The notes under the pieces are model-generated. The model did no database searches. It was not told where the DNA came from and saw only the letters and a program-made list of their open reading frames with translations. 64,000 nucleotides of DNA from Bin87 sp965220055. GTDB taxonomy: Bacteria > Chloroflexota > Dehalococcoidia > Lucifugimonadales > UBA3495. Made by a program: the position numbers and the translations under genes. The DNA lies in NCBI GenBank assembly GCA_965220055.1, contig CBDCPE010000003.1:1-64000 (forward strand), read 5' to 3'. Positions 43,435-51,737 of the stretch are shown in pieces. Position 1 is the first letter of the stretch. Each line of letters opens with the position of its first letter.

Positions 43435-44028
43435 ATGAGCACGTCATCATCGTCATCAGAGCAGCGCCGCAAGCGGGTATACACCAAGTACGGCGACCAG
43501 GGCGAAACCAGTTTGCTGTACGGCGGTCGCGTTTCCAAGGCCAACCCCCATACGGAGGCCTACGGGATCACCGACGAAGCGGTCAGCCTGATGGGCCTCG
43601 CCCGGGCACTCACCGACGACGACAAGGTCAAGAACATCCTGCGCGACCTGCAGCGGGAACTGTTCACCGTCGCCGCCGAATTGGCCACCGACCCCGAAAA
43701 GTACGATCTGTTCCACCAACACTTCAAGCCGGTTACCGAGGAGATGGTGGACAAACTGGAAGAGATCATCGACGAACTGGAAACGCACTTCCAGATGCCC
43801 CAGGTCTTCATCCTGCCGGGAGGAACGCCCTCGTCGTCGGCTATGGACTCGGCGCGAACCGTGATCCGCACCGCCGAGCGGCGGGTGGTTTCCCTGTCCG
43901 AGGTTGGTGGCCTGACCAATCCCCTGATTCTCGCCTACCTGAACCGGCTGGGCGACCTGCTGTTCGTGTTGGCGCGGTACCACGACCGGGACATTCCCAT
44001 CGAGCGCGCCACTGGCGACCGCGTGTAG
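43435..44028 (+). CDS. PduO-type cob(I)alamin adenosyltransferase
   Basis: The 197-residue protein has the ATP-binding N-terminus YTKYGDQGETSLLYGGRVSK and the helical bundle motif ARTVIRTAERRVVSL (the R-x-x-x-R-x-x-E-R signature). It also has YLNRLGDLLFVLARY near the end. It makes adenosylcobalamin from cob(I)alamin and ATP. The C-terminus is slightly short. It is followed 7 bp later by hisH, so the three genes may form one transcript. Confidence 0.93.
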   Translation: MSTSSSSSEQRRKRVYTKYGDQGETSLLYGGRVSKANPHTEAYGITDEAVSLMGLARALTDDDKVKNILRDLQRELFTVAAELATDPEKYDLFHQHFKPVTEEMVDKLEEIIDELETHFQMPQVFILPGGTPSSSAMDSARTVIRTAERRVVSLSEVGGLTNPLILAYLNRLGDLLFVLARYHDRDIPIERATGDRV

Positions 44029-44035
44029 GTCCGGC

Positions 44036-44674
44036 ATGTCCTCGGCGGACGCTCCCCAGGCGCGCATAGTCGTCATCGACTACGAATCGGGGAACCTGCG
44101 CAGCGTGGCGCGCGCCGTGGAAAAGGCCGGCGTCGTTCCCGACGTATCCTCCGACCCGAAAGCGCTGGACACGGCCGACGGGGTCATACTGCCCGGCGTC
44201 GGATCGGGGCCGGCGGCGATGGCCGCGCTGGCATCTCGCGGGCTGGTCAGCCCGTTGCTGGGCTATATCGCCAGCGGGCGGCCATTCCTGGGGGTTTGCC
44301 TGGGCTTGCAGCTGCTCTTGGACGCCACCGACGAGGGCGACGCCGACTGCCTGGGACTGGTTGCCGGCCGGGTGCGGCGGTTGCCCAACGGCCTGAAGGT
44401 GCCGCACATGGGATGGAACACAGTGGAGTTCCAGCGGGAGCACCCGTTGTGGCAGGGCATACCCCAGGGCAGTCACTTTTACTTCGTGCACAGCTACTAT
44501 GCCGACCCGGTTGCCAGAGCCGACGTGGCCGGCGTCACCGAGTACGGCGTCCCGTTCTGTAGCATATACGCCCGCGACAACGTTGTGGCAACGCAGTTTC
44601 ACCCCGAAAAGAGTGGCGATAACGGCCTGCGCATCTATGCCAACTTCATCACGCAGGTCGCTACGACGCAGTAG
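44036..44674 (+). CDS. hisH: Imidazole glycerol phosphate synthase, glutamine amidotransferase subunit
   Basis: The 212-residue class I amidotransferase has the opening VIDYESGNLRSV, LPGVGS, the nucleophile C88 in FLGVCLGLQLL, and the His/Glu pair in ATQFHPEKSG. It feeds ammonia to HisF. It is followed 39 bp later by hisA. No hisF is in the window. Confidence 0.95.
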   Translation: MSSADAPQARIVVIDYESGNLRSVARAVEKAGVVPDVSSDPKALDTADGVILPGVGSGPAAMAALASRGLVSPLLGYIASGRPFLGVCLGLQLLLDATDEGDADCLGLVAGRVRRLPNGLKVPHMGWNTVEFQREHPLWQGIPQGSHFYFVHSYYADPVARADVAGVTEYGVPFCSIYARDNVVATQFHPEKSGDNGLRIYANFITQVATTQ

Positions 44675-44713
44675 CTTCCCATCGGCGGAAAAGAGAGCAG
44701 GGTAACCAGTCTC

Positions 44714-45433
44714 ATGGAAATCATTCCCGCAATCGACCTGCGCGGCGGCAACTGCGTCCGGCTTTACCAGGGCGACTACGACCAGGAGACGATATTCTCC
44801 GATGACCCGCTGGGTGTCGCCGAGCGGTGGCAGGCCGAGGGCGGACAGCGGCTGCACATCGTCGACCTGGACGGCGCGCACTCCGGCAATCCCGCCAACC
44901 TTGCCGCCATCACCGCTATCACGGGAAGGCTGACGATCCCGGTGCAGGTCGGCGGGGGTATCCGCAGCGTAGACACGGCCGCCGGCCTGTTTGACGCCGG
45001 CGCGGCTCGCGTGGTGGTCGGCACCGCCGCCGTCGCCGACCCTCAGCTGGTGGAAGACCTGTGCCAGCGCTTCGGCAGCGAGCGGGTGGTGGTAGCGCTG
45101 GACGCACGCAACGGCCTCGTGGCAATTCGGGGCTGGACCGAAATGTCCGAGATCAGCGCCCTTGAATTGGCCGGGCGGATGCGTGATCTGGGCGTGGAGC
45201 GCCTGCTCTACACCGACATCTCGCGGGACGGCACCCTGGAAGAACCGAACTACGAGGCTACGGCGGCCCTGGTGCGGGACAGCGGGATGCTGGTCCTGTC
45301 GGCCGGCGGCGTGGGAGCGGCAGTGCACGTGGAGAAACTGATCGACACCGGTGCGGAGGCAGCCATAATCGGGCGCGCTCTCTATACGGGCGATATCACC
45401 GTGGCCGCTGCGTTGGCGGCGGCGCACGCTTGA
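44714..45433 (+). CDS. hisA: ProFAR isomerase
   Basis: The 239-residue half-barrel-repeat protein has the catalytic Asp in IIPAIDLRGGNCVRLYQGDY. It also has VDLDGA, VQVGGGIRS (phosphate site), a second Asp in YTDISRDGT and LSAGGVG. It converts ProFAR to PRFAR, the step before HisH/HisF, which fits the adjacent hisH. Confidence 0.95.
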   Translation: MEIIPAIDLRGGNCVRLYQGDYDQETIFSDDPLGVAERWQAEGGQRLHIVDLDGAHSGNPANLAAITAITGRLTIPVQVGGGIRSVDTAAGLFDAGAARVVVGTAAVADPQLVEDLCQRFGSERVVVALDARNGLVAIRGWTEMSEISALELAGRMRDLGVERLLYTDISRDGTLEEPNYEATAALVRDSGMLVLSAGGVGAAVHVEKLIDTGAEAAIIGRALYTGDITVAAALAAAHA

Positions 45434-45461
45434 TGCTGGGGCCAACGCCCCGGAAAACGGA

Positions 45462-46085
45462 TCAGACTACGGCGGCCGCAACGGCATCGTCGTCGCCGAC
45501 CGCGGCGCCGCCCCGTTGGTCCAGGTACTGTTGGCGCAACGCCAGGCGATCGGCCGAGGTCTCGTCCCAATCGTCCCGGAAGACTTCCATCAGGATGAAG
45601 TCGCGGGACATTCGGCGGACGTTGCGCACCGGATCGAAACCGGAGCGTTCGAAGCACTTCTGCGCCCGGTGGTTCCACTCAAGGGTGTGGAGATATACCC
45701 GCTTGAGCCGCAGGTCGTCGAACATGTGGTGGAGCAGAGTGACGACGGCGTCGTAACCGTACCCACCGCTCCAGTAGTCCCGGTCTCCGATTACTATCCC
45801 CAACTCGGCTTCCTTGGAAAGGCTGTCGAGGTCGTAGTACATGCAGTTGCCGATGAACTTGCCTCCGGCAACCTCGATGGCGAAGTGATGCGAGCCTGGC
45901 GTCGGCCAGCGCATCTGGTCCTCGAAGAGCTTGAGGTATCGCTCGTACTTCATGGTCAGCGGGTAGGCGGCATCGAGCCGGGCGATCTCCGGATCGCTGC
46001 GCCAGATGTAGTCCTTCTCCGCGTCTTCTATGCGCTTGCCCCGGAGGAGCACGCGGACTCCCCGCAAAACCAAGTCCTTGCTCAT
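45462..46085 (-). CDS. GNAT-family acetyltransferase
   Basis: From the ATG at 46085 the protein has 207 residues. It shows the RimJ/RimL-like GNAT pattern: LRGKRIEDAEKDYIW, then ELGIVIGDRDYWSGGYGYDAV (acetyl-CoA loop), and VYLHTLEWNHRAQKCFERSGF. The target is unknown. The start overlaps the stop of the upstream Nudix gene by 4 bp (ATGA), so they are coupled. Confidence 0.88.
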   Translation of the reverse strand: MSKDLVLRGVRVLLRGKRIEDAEKDYIWRSDPEIARLDAAYPLTMKYERYLKLFEDQMRWPTPGSHHFAIEVAGGKFIGNCMYYDLDSLSKEAELGIVIGDRDYWSGGYGYDAVVTLLHHMFDDLRLKRVYLHTLEWNHRAQKCFERSGFDPVRNVRRMSRDFILMEVFRDDWDETSADRLALRQQYLDQRGGAAVGDDDAVAAAVV

Positions 46086-46663
46086 TGCTCCGCGCCTCGC
46101 CGGTAGGAATCTATCAACGACCGGGCCGCTTCCAACACCTCGCGCTCGTTGTCGTATTCCAGCAGGTCCACCGCCTCTTCGTAACTGCACCATTCCACCA
46201 CGTCGAATTCTGCGTCGTGTTCCGAGGTGCTGCCGCCCATGGGTTCCATGAGGTAGAAGTAAACGGTCTTATCGTACCGAACGCCGTCGTCGTGGCCAAC
46301 GAAGAAATACCGGATGCTGGTTATGGGAGCCAGGAGATTGACGTCGACGCCGGTTTCCTCCCTGACCTCTCTGCAGGCGGTCTGTTCTACGGTTTCTCCC
46401 CGTTCCGGCGTTCCTTTGGGCAATCGCCAGGTCAACGGCACATCCTCGCCGTGGTAGCCGGGACGCACGCGGGCGCACAGCAAGGTCTCGATCAGGTCGC
46501 CGGTCTCGCGGAACACCAGCCCGCCGGCCGACGCCACCTTCACGTTGGAGCGGGATCCGGTCACACAAGGATCGGACACCGCGGGCATGTCGTCATCGTC
46601 AAGGCCGAAACCGGCGCCGGCAACTCGCCGCTCATCGTCTGGAAGAAGCGTGGGGTTGGTCAT
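46082..46663 (-). CDS. Nudix hydrolase
   Basis: The 193-residue protein carries a complete Nudix box, GTPERGETVEQTACREVREETGVDV (G-x5-E-x7-REVREETG, about residues 85-107). It would hydrolyse a nucleoside diphosphate linked to another group; the substrate is not predictable. The first 40 residues are acidic and probably flexible. It is coupled to the GNAT gene by a 4-bp overlap. Confidence 0.92.
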   Translation of the reverse strand: MTNPTLLPDDERRVAGAGFGLDDDDMPAVSDPCVTGSRSNVKVASAGGLVFRETGDLIETLLCARVRPGYHGEDVPLTWRLPKGTPERGETVEQTACREVREETGVDVNLLAPITSIRYFFVGHDDGVRYDKTVYFYLMEPMGGSTSEHDAEFDVVEWCSYEEAVDLLEYDNEREVLEAARSLIDSYRRGAEQ

Positions 46664-46785
46664 AGTGTTGGAGTCTGCAAAAACATATTCCAGCCATTGT
46701 AGCCTTAGGGCCGGGACGGGTCAAACGGCCCGCCCGGCCGGCAAGCCCTGCTGGGCCGCCGGGGCGGCCAGTCGGCCTGCGACGC

Positions 46786-47049
46786 CTATCCGCCGCCGAT
46801 GGCCGGAACGAAGTGTACCTCAGCGTCTTCGCCGACCCTCTGCAGCAGTCCCATGCGGGCTACTTCGCCATCCACCGCGACCGCCAGGTTGGACCGGATA
46901 TCACCGTCTTCCATCAACCGGTTGGCGATGCCGGGGAACTGCTCGTCCAGTTGCTCGATCACCTGGCGTACGTTGCGGGCGGTAACTTCGACTTCCTTCA
47001 CTCCACCGGTGGCCGTCTGCAGCATGGTTGGCACAAACACTCTGACCAT
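46786..47049 (-). CDS. MoaD/ThiS-family small sulfur-carrier protein
   Basis: The 87-residue beta-grasp protein begins MVRVFVPTMLQTATGG and ends VHFVPAIGGG. Its C-terminal Gly-Gly is of the kind adenylated and thiocarboxylated in sulfur transfer. A start further upstream (47115) would add 22 residues with no typical content. It may serve molybdopterin or another pathway; no partner enzyme is adjacent. Confidence 0.85.
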   Translation of the reverse strand: MVRVFVPTMLQTATGGVKEVEVTARNVRQVIEQLDEQFPGIANRLMEDGDIRSNLAVAVDGEVARMGLLQRVGEDAEVHFVPAIGGG

Positions 47050-47108
47050 GATCCTCACCGCCTTGTTTTGATATTGCACACCATCATACGTCGGCAACCG
47101 GGTCAGGC

Positions 47109-47570
47109 TCAACACGCGGCCAGGTTGGCGTCTGGCACGATGATACCGTTGGCGCGCTGCAGCTCGCGGATGTAGCAGATGATGTTCGGGACGTCCTCAT
47201 CCGACACGGTGGGGACGGGGGGCATATTGCCGAACTGCCAGTGATGCGCCGGCACACCGTTTCGCACCGCGCTTTGAATGGTGAAGTCCTGGTGGTGGCC
47301 GGGTTCGTAAATCTTATGGACCAGGGGAGGGCCGAGACCGGTGCCCGAGGCGTTGGGCCCGTGGCACAGCGCGCAGTTGGCGTTGAACACCCGCTTTCCT
47401 GCCTCCGCGCGTTCCGATAACGCCGGCTCCACCACCGGTAATTCTGAGCCGGAAACGGGGGTCGCTGGGGGTATTTGGGTCGGCGGTTCTGCACCGGAAC
47501 AACCGGCGAGGACGAGCGCCACCATCGCAACCGCCAGGACGACGAACACGCATCCACGCATCCCGTTCAT
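47109..47570 (-). CDS. Lipoprotein cytochrome c
   Basis: The 153-residue protein has a signal peptide with the lipobox VLAGC (Cys about 24), a Pro-rich linker, and one class I cytochrome c domain. The haem site is CALCH and the Met ligand probably lies in GNMPPVP. It would carry electrons at the outer face of the membrane. Confidence 0.92.
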   Translation of the reverse strand: MNGMRGCVFVVLAVAMVALVLAGCSGAEPPTQIPPATPVSGSELPVVEPALSERAEAGKRVFNANCALCHGPNASGTGLGPPLVHKIYEPGHHQDFTIQSAVRNGVPAHHWQFGNMPPVPTVSDEDVPNIICYIRELQRANGIIVPDANLAAC

Positions 47571-47628
47571 TTGGCGATCACCGTCCCCGCGCCGGCCGTT
47601 GGAGTACGGTCCGATTTATGCCGATGGA

Positions 47629-48567
47629 CTAACTGCCCAACGGCCCGTGGAAACGCGGCAGGATCTCCTCGCCGGCCTGCTCCAACTGTTCCATGGACTC
47701 GGTGCCGGCGCACAGGGGACGGATCACGAACTTGAACCCGCCGGCGTCGACGTACTGATCGATGAAGTCGCCGATCTGCTCGGAGGTGCCAACGGCGGAG
47801 TACTCAGTGAAGTGCGCGTCCGGGCGCTGACGGGTGACGAACTGCTCGGACCTGGCCTCGCCCTCTTTCTGGTCATCGCAGATGTAGTACCCGATGAGGA
47901 CGCCGACGTGATCCTCCTCGATCTCCCGGTCACACTGCTGGGCGGTTTCGAACACGATCTCCCGGCCCGAGCGGATTTCATCCGGAGTGGCGCTGGACAC
48001 TAGCCAGCCATCTCCCACGCGGCCCACCCGACGGGCGGCGGCGGGGCTGCGCCCACCGATCCATACCGGCGGCGAGGGCTTGAGGAAGGTGCGGGGCGTT
48101 ACCGACACGTTGTGGGTGGTGAAAAAGTCTCCCTCGTAGGTGACGTCTTCCTCCTCCCAGAGGCGCCGCATCAGGACGATGGCCTCGTCGGTGCGGCGGG
48201 CGCGGTCAGCCTTGGGGACGCCACACGCCTCGTACTCGTCAGGATCCTCCTGACCGAGGCCGACGGCGGGGAAGAAGCGGCCCTGGGAGAGCCAATCCAG
48301 CGTGGCAACTTGCTTGGCCAGCACCACCGGGTTGCGCAGCGGCAGGGCCAACACGCTGGTGCCGAACTTCAGACGGTCCGAATAGCCGGCCACCAGGGAC
48401 AGCGCAACCATGGGCTCCAGGCTGAACCTGTCGCTGCAAATACGGTCGCTGAGCCAGATCGAGTCGTACTCGTATTTGTCGCCCAGTTCCACCAGGGTGC
48501 GGAGGAAATTGGGGTCGTCGCCTCCCTGTCCGAATGCTCCGGGGACGTAGCCGATGGCAACGCTCAT
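47629..48567 (-). CDS. Luciferase-like (LLM) flavin-dependent monooxygenase
   Basis: The start at 48567 gives 312 residues beginning MSVAIGYVPGAFGQG. TIM-barrel LLM features are YDSIWLSDRI, LKFGTSVLALPLRNPVVLAKQ, LSQGRFFPAVGLGQ and PPVWIGGRSPAAARRVGRVGDGWL, as in F420/FMN-dependent members. Cofactor (FMN or F420) and substrate are undecided. Confidence 0.92.
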   Translation of the reverse strand: MSVAIGYVPGAFGQGGDDPNFLRTLVELGDKYEYDSIWLSDRICSDRFSLEPMVALSLVAGYSDRLKFGTSVLALPLRNPVVLAKQVATLDWLSQGRFFPAVGLGQEDPDEYEACGVPKADRARRTDEAIVLMRRLWEEEDVTYEGDFFTTHNVSVTPRTFLKPSPPVWIGGRSPAAARRVGRVGDGWLVSSATPDEIRSGREIVFETAQQCDREIEEDHVGVLIGYYICDDQKEGEARSEQFVTRQRPDAHFTEYSAVGTSEQIGDFIDQYVDAGGFKFVIRPLCAGTESMEQLEQAGEEILPRFHGPLGS

Positions 48568-48680
48568 GGTGGTTGGCCTCCTTGGTGGTCGATGATCGCC
48601 TGACCCGTATTGTAGCAAAGGCCGGTGCGGCCGTTGCGGACGGAGACGTCGATCTGCTCGGTTTTCGATCTGCGCGCGAA

Positions 48681-49622
48681 TCAGCCTAGAATCGGATCCA
48701 GGCCGGCCTCGGCCCTTGCGTCGTTAATGTGGTCGAGGACACGCATGCGCAGGGGCGGCAGCTCGTATCCGACGTCGGCCATCATGCGGCTGTTGTCCAC
48801 GAGATACACGTGGGGCACCGGACGGCTACCGGTGGTGATGCTGGCATCGGGAATGTAGGAGCGCACCATGTCGGCCACGTCGGCGATGGTGGCCAATTCG
48901 CCGCCGCTGATATAGATGTTGTGGCTCAGCTGGTCCGCGAGGGCGACCCGAACGAAGATCTCGGCGGCGTCCTCGGCATGGATCATGGGAGAGGCTTCCT
49001 GGGGATCGAAGTCCATGCTGACGGCCTGGCCGATGGCCGGGAGGGACATCATCAGCCCGCCGATCATGCCAGTCATGCCGGTGACGCGCCCGTGTCCAAA
49101 GACGGTGCAGATGCGCACGCCGCGAATGTCGAGACCGTGCAAGGTGCGGTAGCGGGCGGCGGCAAAGTCGTTCACCGCCTTGGTCATTCCGTACACGTTG
49201 ATGGGCGCCGGCAGATCGTCCTCGATCAGCGGGCGGTCGCCGAAGGTGTCCTGGACGCCGTACACGGCGATGCTGCTGGCATACACCACGCGGCGGATGT
49301 TGCCCCAGCGGGCGGCCTCGAAGATGTTGTTGGTGCCGTCGATGTTGACCGCCATGCCCGTGGCCGGCCGGTCTTCGGTGTCGGGCGGCAGCAGGGCCGC
49401 CATGTGGATGATGCGGTCCACGTTGTGACGGTTGACCGCTTCCAGCAGGTGTTCCAGGCGGGTCACATCGCCCCGATAGATGGATATGCGGTGGAGCAGC
49501 GGCTGCAGGTTCGCGCGCGGCGGAGCCAGGTCGAAGCAGACCACCTCCTCGCCGCGTTCCACCAGCTTGCGGATGATGCGGTTTCCGATAAACCCGGTGC
49601 CGCCGGTAACCATCACTGACAT
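48681..49622 (-). CDS. NAD-dependent epimerase/dehydratase (extended SDR)
   Basis: The 313-residue protein has the Rossmann motif VTGGTGFIGNRIIRKL. It also has the catalytic YGMTK (Tyr/Lys) with an upstream Ser in VYASSIAVYG, and IIHMAALLPP. It resembles UDP-sugar epimerases, but the substrate is unknown. It precedes the monooxygenase gene on the same strand with 113 bp between. Confidence 0.9.
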   Translation of the reverse strand: MSVMVTGGTGFIGNRIIRKLVERGEEVVCFDLAPPRANLQPLLHRISIYRGDVTRLEHLLEAVNRHNVDRIIHMAALLPPDTEDRPATGMAVNIDGTNNIFEAARWGNIRRVVYASSIAVYGVQDTFGDRPLIEDDLPAPINVYGMTKAVNDFAAARYRTLHGLDIRGVRICTVFGHGRVTGMTGMIGGLMMSLPAIGQAVSMDFDPQEASPMIHAEDAAEIFVRVALADQLSHNIYISGGELATIADVADMVRSYIPDASITTGSRPVPHVYLVDNSRMMADVGYELPPLRMRVLDHINDARAEAGLDPILG

Positions 49623-49676
49623 TAATGGACCTCCGAAAGGGCGGGTTGATAGATATTATGATTCCGTTGCCCTGAG

Positions 49677-49898
49677 CTATGTCTTCTTGGCGCGGTTGTT
49701 TGGCGTACTTGCGTTTTCAGGAGGCTGCCACTGTTTGGGAATTCTGTCGCCGGTTTGGGACCGCGGCGGGCCGCTCATACGCCCAAGTTGCACAGATGCA
49801 GCATCGCGCAGGTCAATCTCACCGGTAACGCTATCAGGCTCACCGGTAACGCTATCCGGATTTTGTTCGGGAGTAAGTTCGTCTTGCTCGTTAGGCAC
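49677..49898 (-). CDS. Small acidic protein with a 7-residue repeat
   Basis: The 73-residue frame starts at GTG, 11 bp after the stop of the 54-residue gene. PDSVTGE occurs twice in tandem because of a 21-bp direct repeat (about 49819-49860), and GEIDLRD follows. It looks disordered. No family is recognised. It is the last gene of a probable three-gene cassette. Confidence 0.5.
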   Translation of the reverse strand: MPNEQDELTPEQNPDSVTGEPDSVTGEIDLRDAASVQLGRMSGPPRSQTGDRIPKQWQPPENASTPNNRAKKT

Positions 49899-49909
49899 AA
49901 TTGAATCCC

Positions 49910-50074
49910 CTAGTCGGCGTTTTGCTTCTCACGGTCGGCGGGTGTGGTTTGTCCAGTGGGCGTCTGCCATTTCTTGACCTTGCCACCGGCCGGCCTCGGC
50001 ATAGGCCGGCCACCTCCACGTCGCTTTTCCATCGGAACCGTCCTTTCATGCGGATCCAATTCTTTCTCTTTCAT
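49910..50074 (-). CDS. Small basic protein (54 aa), coupled to the upstream gene
   Basis: The protein begins MKEKELDPHERTVPMEKRRG and continues with GGGRPMPRPAGGKVKKWQ. Its ATG overlaps the stop of the upstream membrane-protein gene by one base (TAATG), strong support for translation although the gene is short. It is lysine/arginine- and glycine-rich, suggesting nucleic-acid or membrane-surface contact. No family is recognised. Confidence 0.6.
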   Translation of the reverse strand: MKEKELDPHERTVPMEKRRGGGRPMPRPAGGKVKKWQTPTGQTTPADREKQNAD

Positions 50075-50778
50075 TAGGTTGAAGCCTCCTCATTGACGTG
50101 CACGGTCCTTCTATACCATCCTTCCGCTTCTCGGGGTTCCGATGCGTTGGAAACCCATGCCGATACGACTATAGCCGTGATTTCAGCTGGAATGATGAAA
50201 TCATACGTCATCTGCTCCGTCTCATTGGGTTCAATCACTATCCCTTCCGTTACAGTCTCTTCTTTCCTCAGGCGCCACGGGAATTCGATATCCTGCTCGC
50301 CGGCCGGAGTGCCGTCAAACTCGCGCTCCATTTCCTGAATGGTCTCGTCGTCGTACGGCGACACCACTTTCAACTGCCAAATTACGCGATTGACGCGGCA
50401 TAGACCTGTTCCGGTATTCTTCGAGTTGAGGGCAACCATCACGGCGTCGTATTGGAGGCTTGCCGGCACTCGTACCACCTGTAGTTCCATCGTGAGGTTA
50501 GGGATGTGTTCTCTACCCCGCCGGTAGTTGCGGTCGGCTACGTAAAGCGTCACCAAGAACGCCGCCGCCGTTCCAGACGTGCCGGCCACCATTCCCAGCC
50601 TTCCAACATCAATGGTAGCAATACCTCGGGGCGGAGTGCTATCTACCCAAGTATAGACGTTCTGCGTAACAGCAATAGCCAGGGTGATCGCCAGTGAAAT
50701 TGCAAAGGAGATGATTGCCGCTTTGGGGATCCAACTGCCGGCGATAGCATCCAGAACGTTTCTGATTTCGCTCCCCAT
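50074..50778 (-). CDS. Unrecognised two-membrane-segment protein
   Basis: The 234-residue protein has two membrane segments (about residues 17-38 and 55-75). A C-terminal soluble region of beta-strand character follows (IVIEPNETEQMTYDFIIPAEI, an immunoglobulin-like pattern). GC is lower than in the flanking genes. It heads a cassette with two small proteins. No function can be assigned. Confidence 0.65.
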   Translation of the reverse strand: MGSEIRNVLDAIAGSWIPKAAIISFAISLAITLAIAVTQNVYTWVDSTPPRGIATIDVGRLGMVAGTSGTAAAFLVTLYVADRNYRRGREHIPNLTMELQVVRVPASLQYDAVMVALNSKNTGTGLCRVNRVIWQLKVVSPYDDETIQEMEREFDGTPAGEQDIEFPWRLRKEETVTEGIVIEPNETEQMTYDFIIPAEITAIVVSAWVSNASEPREAEGWYRRTVHVNEEAST

Positions 50779-50877
50779 ACCGCAATTCTAACTCTGCCGG
50801 CGCCGCATGGCTTTCTCCGTGTGTATCTATCGACGCGGCACACTGGCTGTCGACCTCGGTCTACAGCAGAAAAGACG

Positions 50878-51498
50878 TTACCTGCTATTGTACCCCGGTC
50901 CACGAAGCGGACTGTCGAAGTGTTCGCCCATCTTCAACGTGCCCATGATGTCGTTCCACACCGCCTCGGCGCGATCGGCGTCCTCGGGCCAGTAGCTGAA
51001 CGTGAGCAACGCGTGGATGGATTTCCTGTGATCCCTGGTGATGGCGATGCGAGAATGGGCCGTGCGGTTTTCCCCAGGGTCGATAAACTCGGTCTCCACC
51101 CAAGCCATTTCCAGGTCGCCAAACTTGATGGTGATGGGAGCGCCCACCACGGGCGCGCCTCTGCGCTTGCGCCTGCGGGTTGCCCTGCTTGCCCGATCGA
51201 TAGGCTCATCAGTCGTGACGGTTTTGATCAACTCGGATAACGGCAGGTCACTCCAGTCGATCTGGAGGCCGTAGGCTCCGGCGTAAATCACCGTCACCTC
51301 CAGGATCATCGTGTCGTCGGGATGTTGGGCGTCGCGGAATTTTACCGACTTGCGGGAGGGTTCCACCAACCAGTGCTGGGGGATTTCAAAACGCAGCGCG
51401 CCGCGGTCGGCGACGAAAACCTTGTTGCCCGGCTTGGCCGTCCACCCGTGGTTCTCCGGAAGGTTTAAAACCTGCTTGCGCCAGTTCTGGTTGTCCAC
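50878..51498 (-). CDS. Unrecognised soluble protein (206 aa)
   Basis: The protein begins MDNQNWRKQVLNLPENHGW and contains RFEIPQHWLVEPS, FGDLEMAWVETEFIDPGENR and HALLTFSYWPEDADRAEAVWNDIMGTLK. This is the pattern of PsbP/DcrB-like folds that end in an amphipathic helix. It has no signal peptide. It is separated from the membrane-protein cassette by 99 bp. Confidence 0.55.
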   Translation of the reverse strand: MDNQNWRKQVLNLPENHGWTAKPGNKVFVADRGALRFEIPQHWLVEPSRKSVKFRDAQHPDDTMILEVTVIYAGAYGLQIDWSDLPLSELIKTVTTDEPIDRASRATRRRKRRGAPVVGAPITIKFGDLEMAWVETEFIDPGENRTAHSRIAITRDHRKSIHALLTFSYWPEDADRAEAVWNDIMGTLKMGEHFDSPLRGPGYNSR

Positions 51499-51737
51499 CG
51501 GTCACCTGCCTCAGGTTCGAGCTGTCTATTAGGTATGGAGGCATTATAGACGATGCCGCCGACGGGGTTGCCGAGGCGGATCGGATTGTCGTCGCGTTTG
51601 GGCCTCATTGGTGACATCCGTATGTTGCGGTCTGGTAGTCGGCAGATTATGATTCGTCCCACGCGCCCGGCAGAGGCGTGCACCCGCGAAGGCACTTGCC
51701 TCGGGTGACCTGGCAACAAGGGTAAGGCCCGTTGGCG

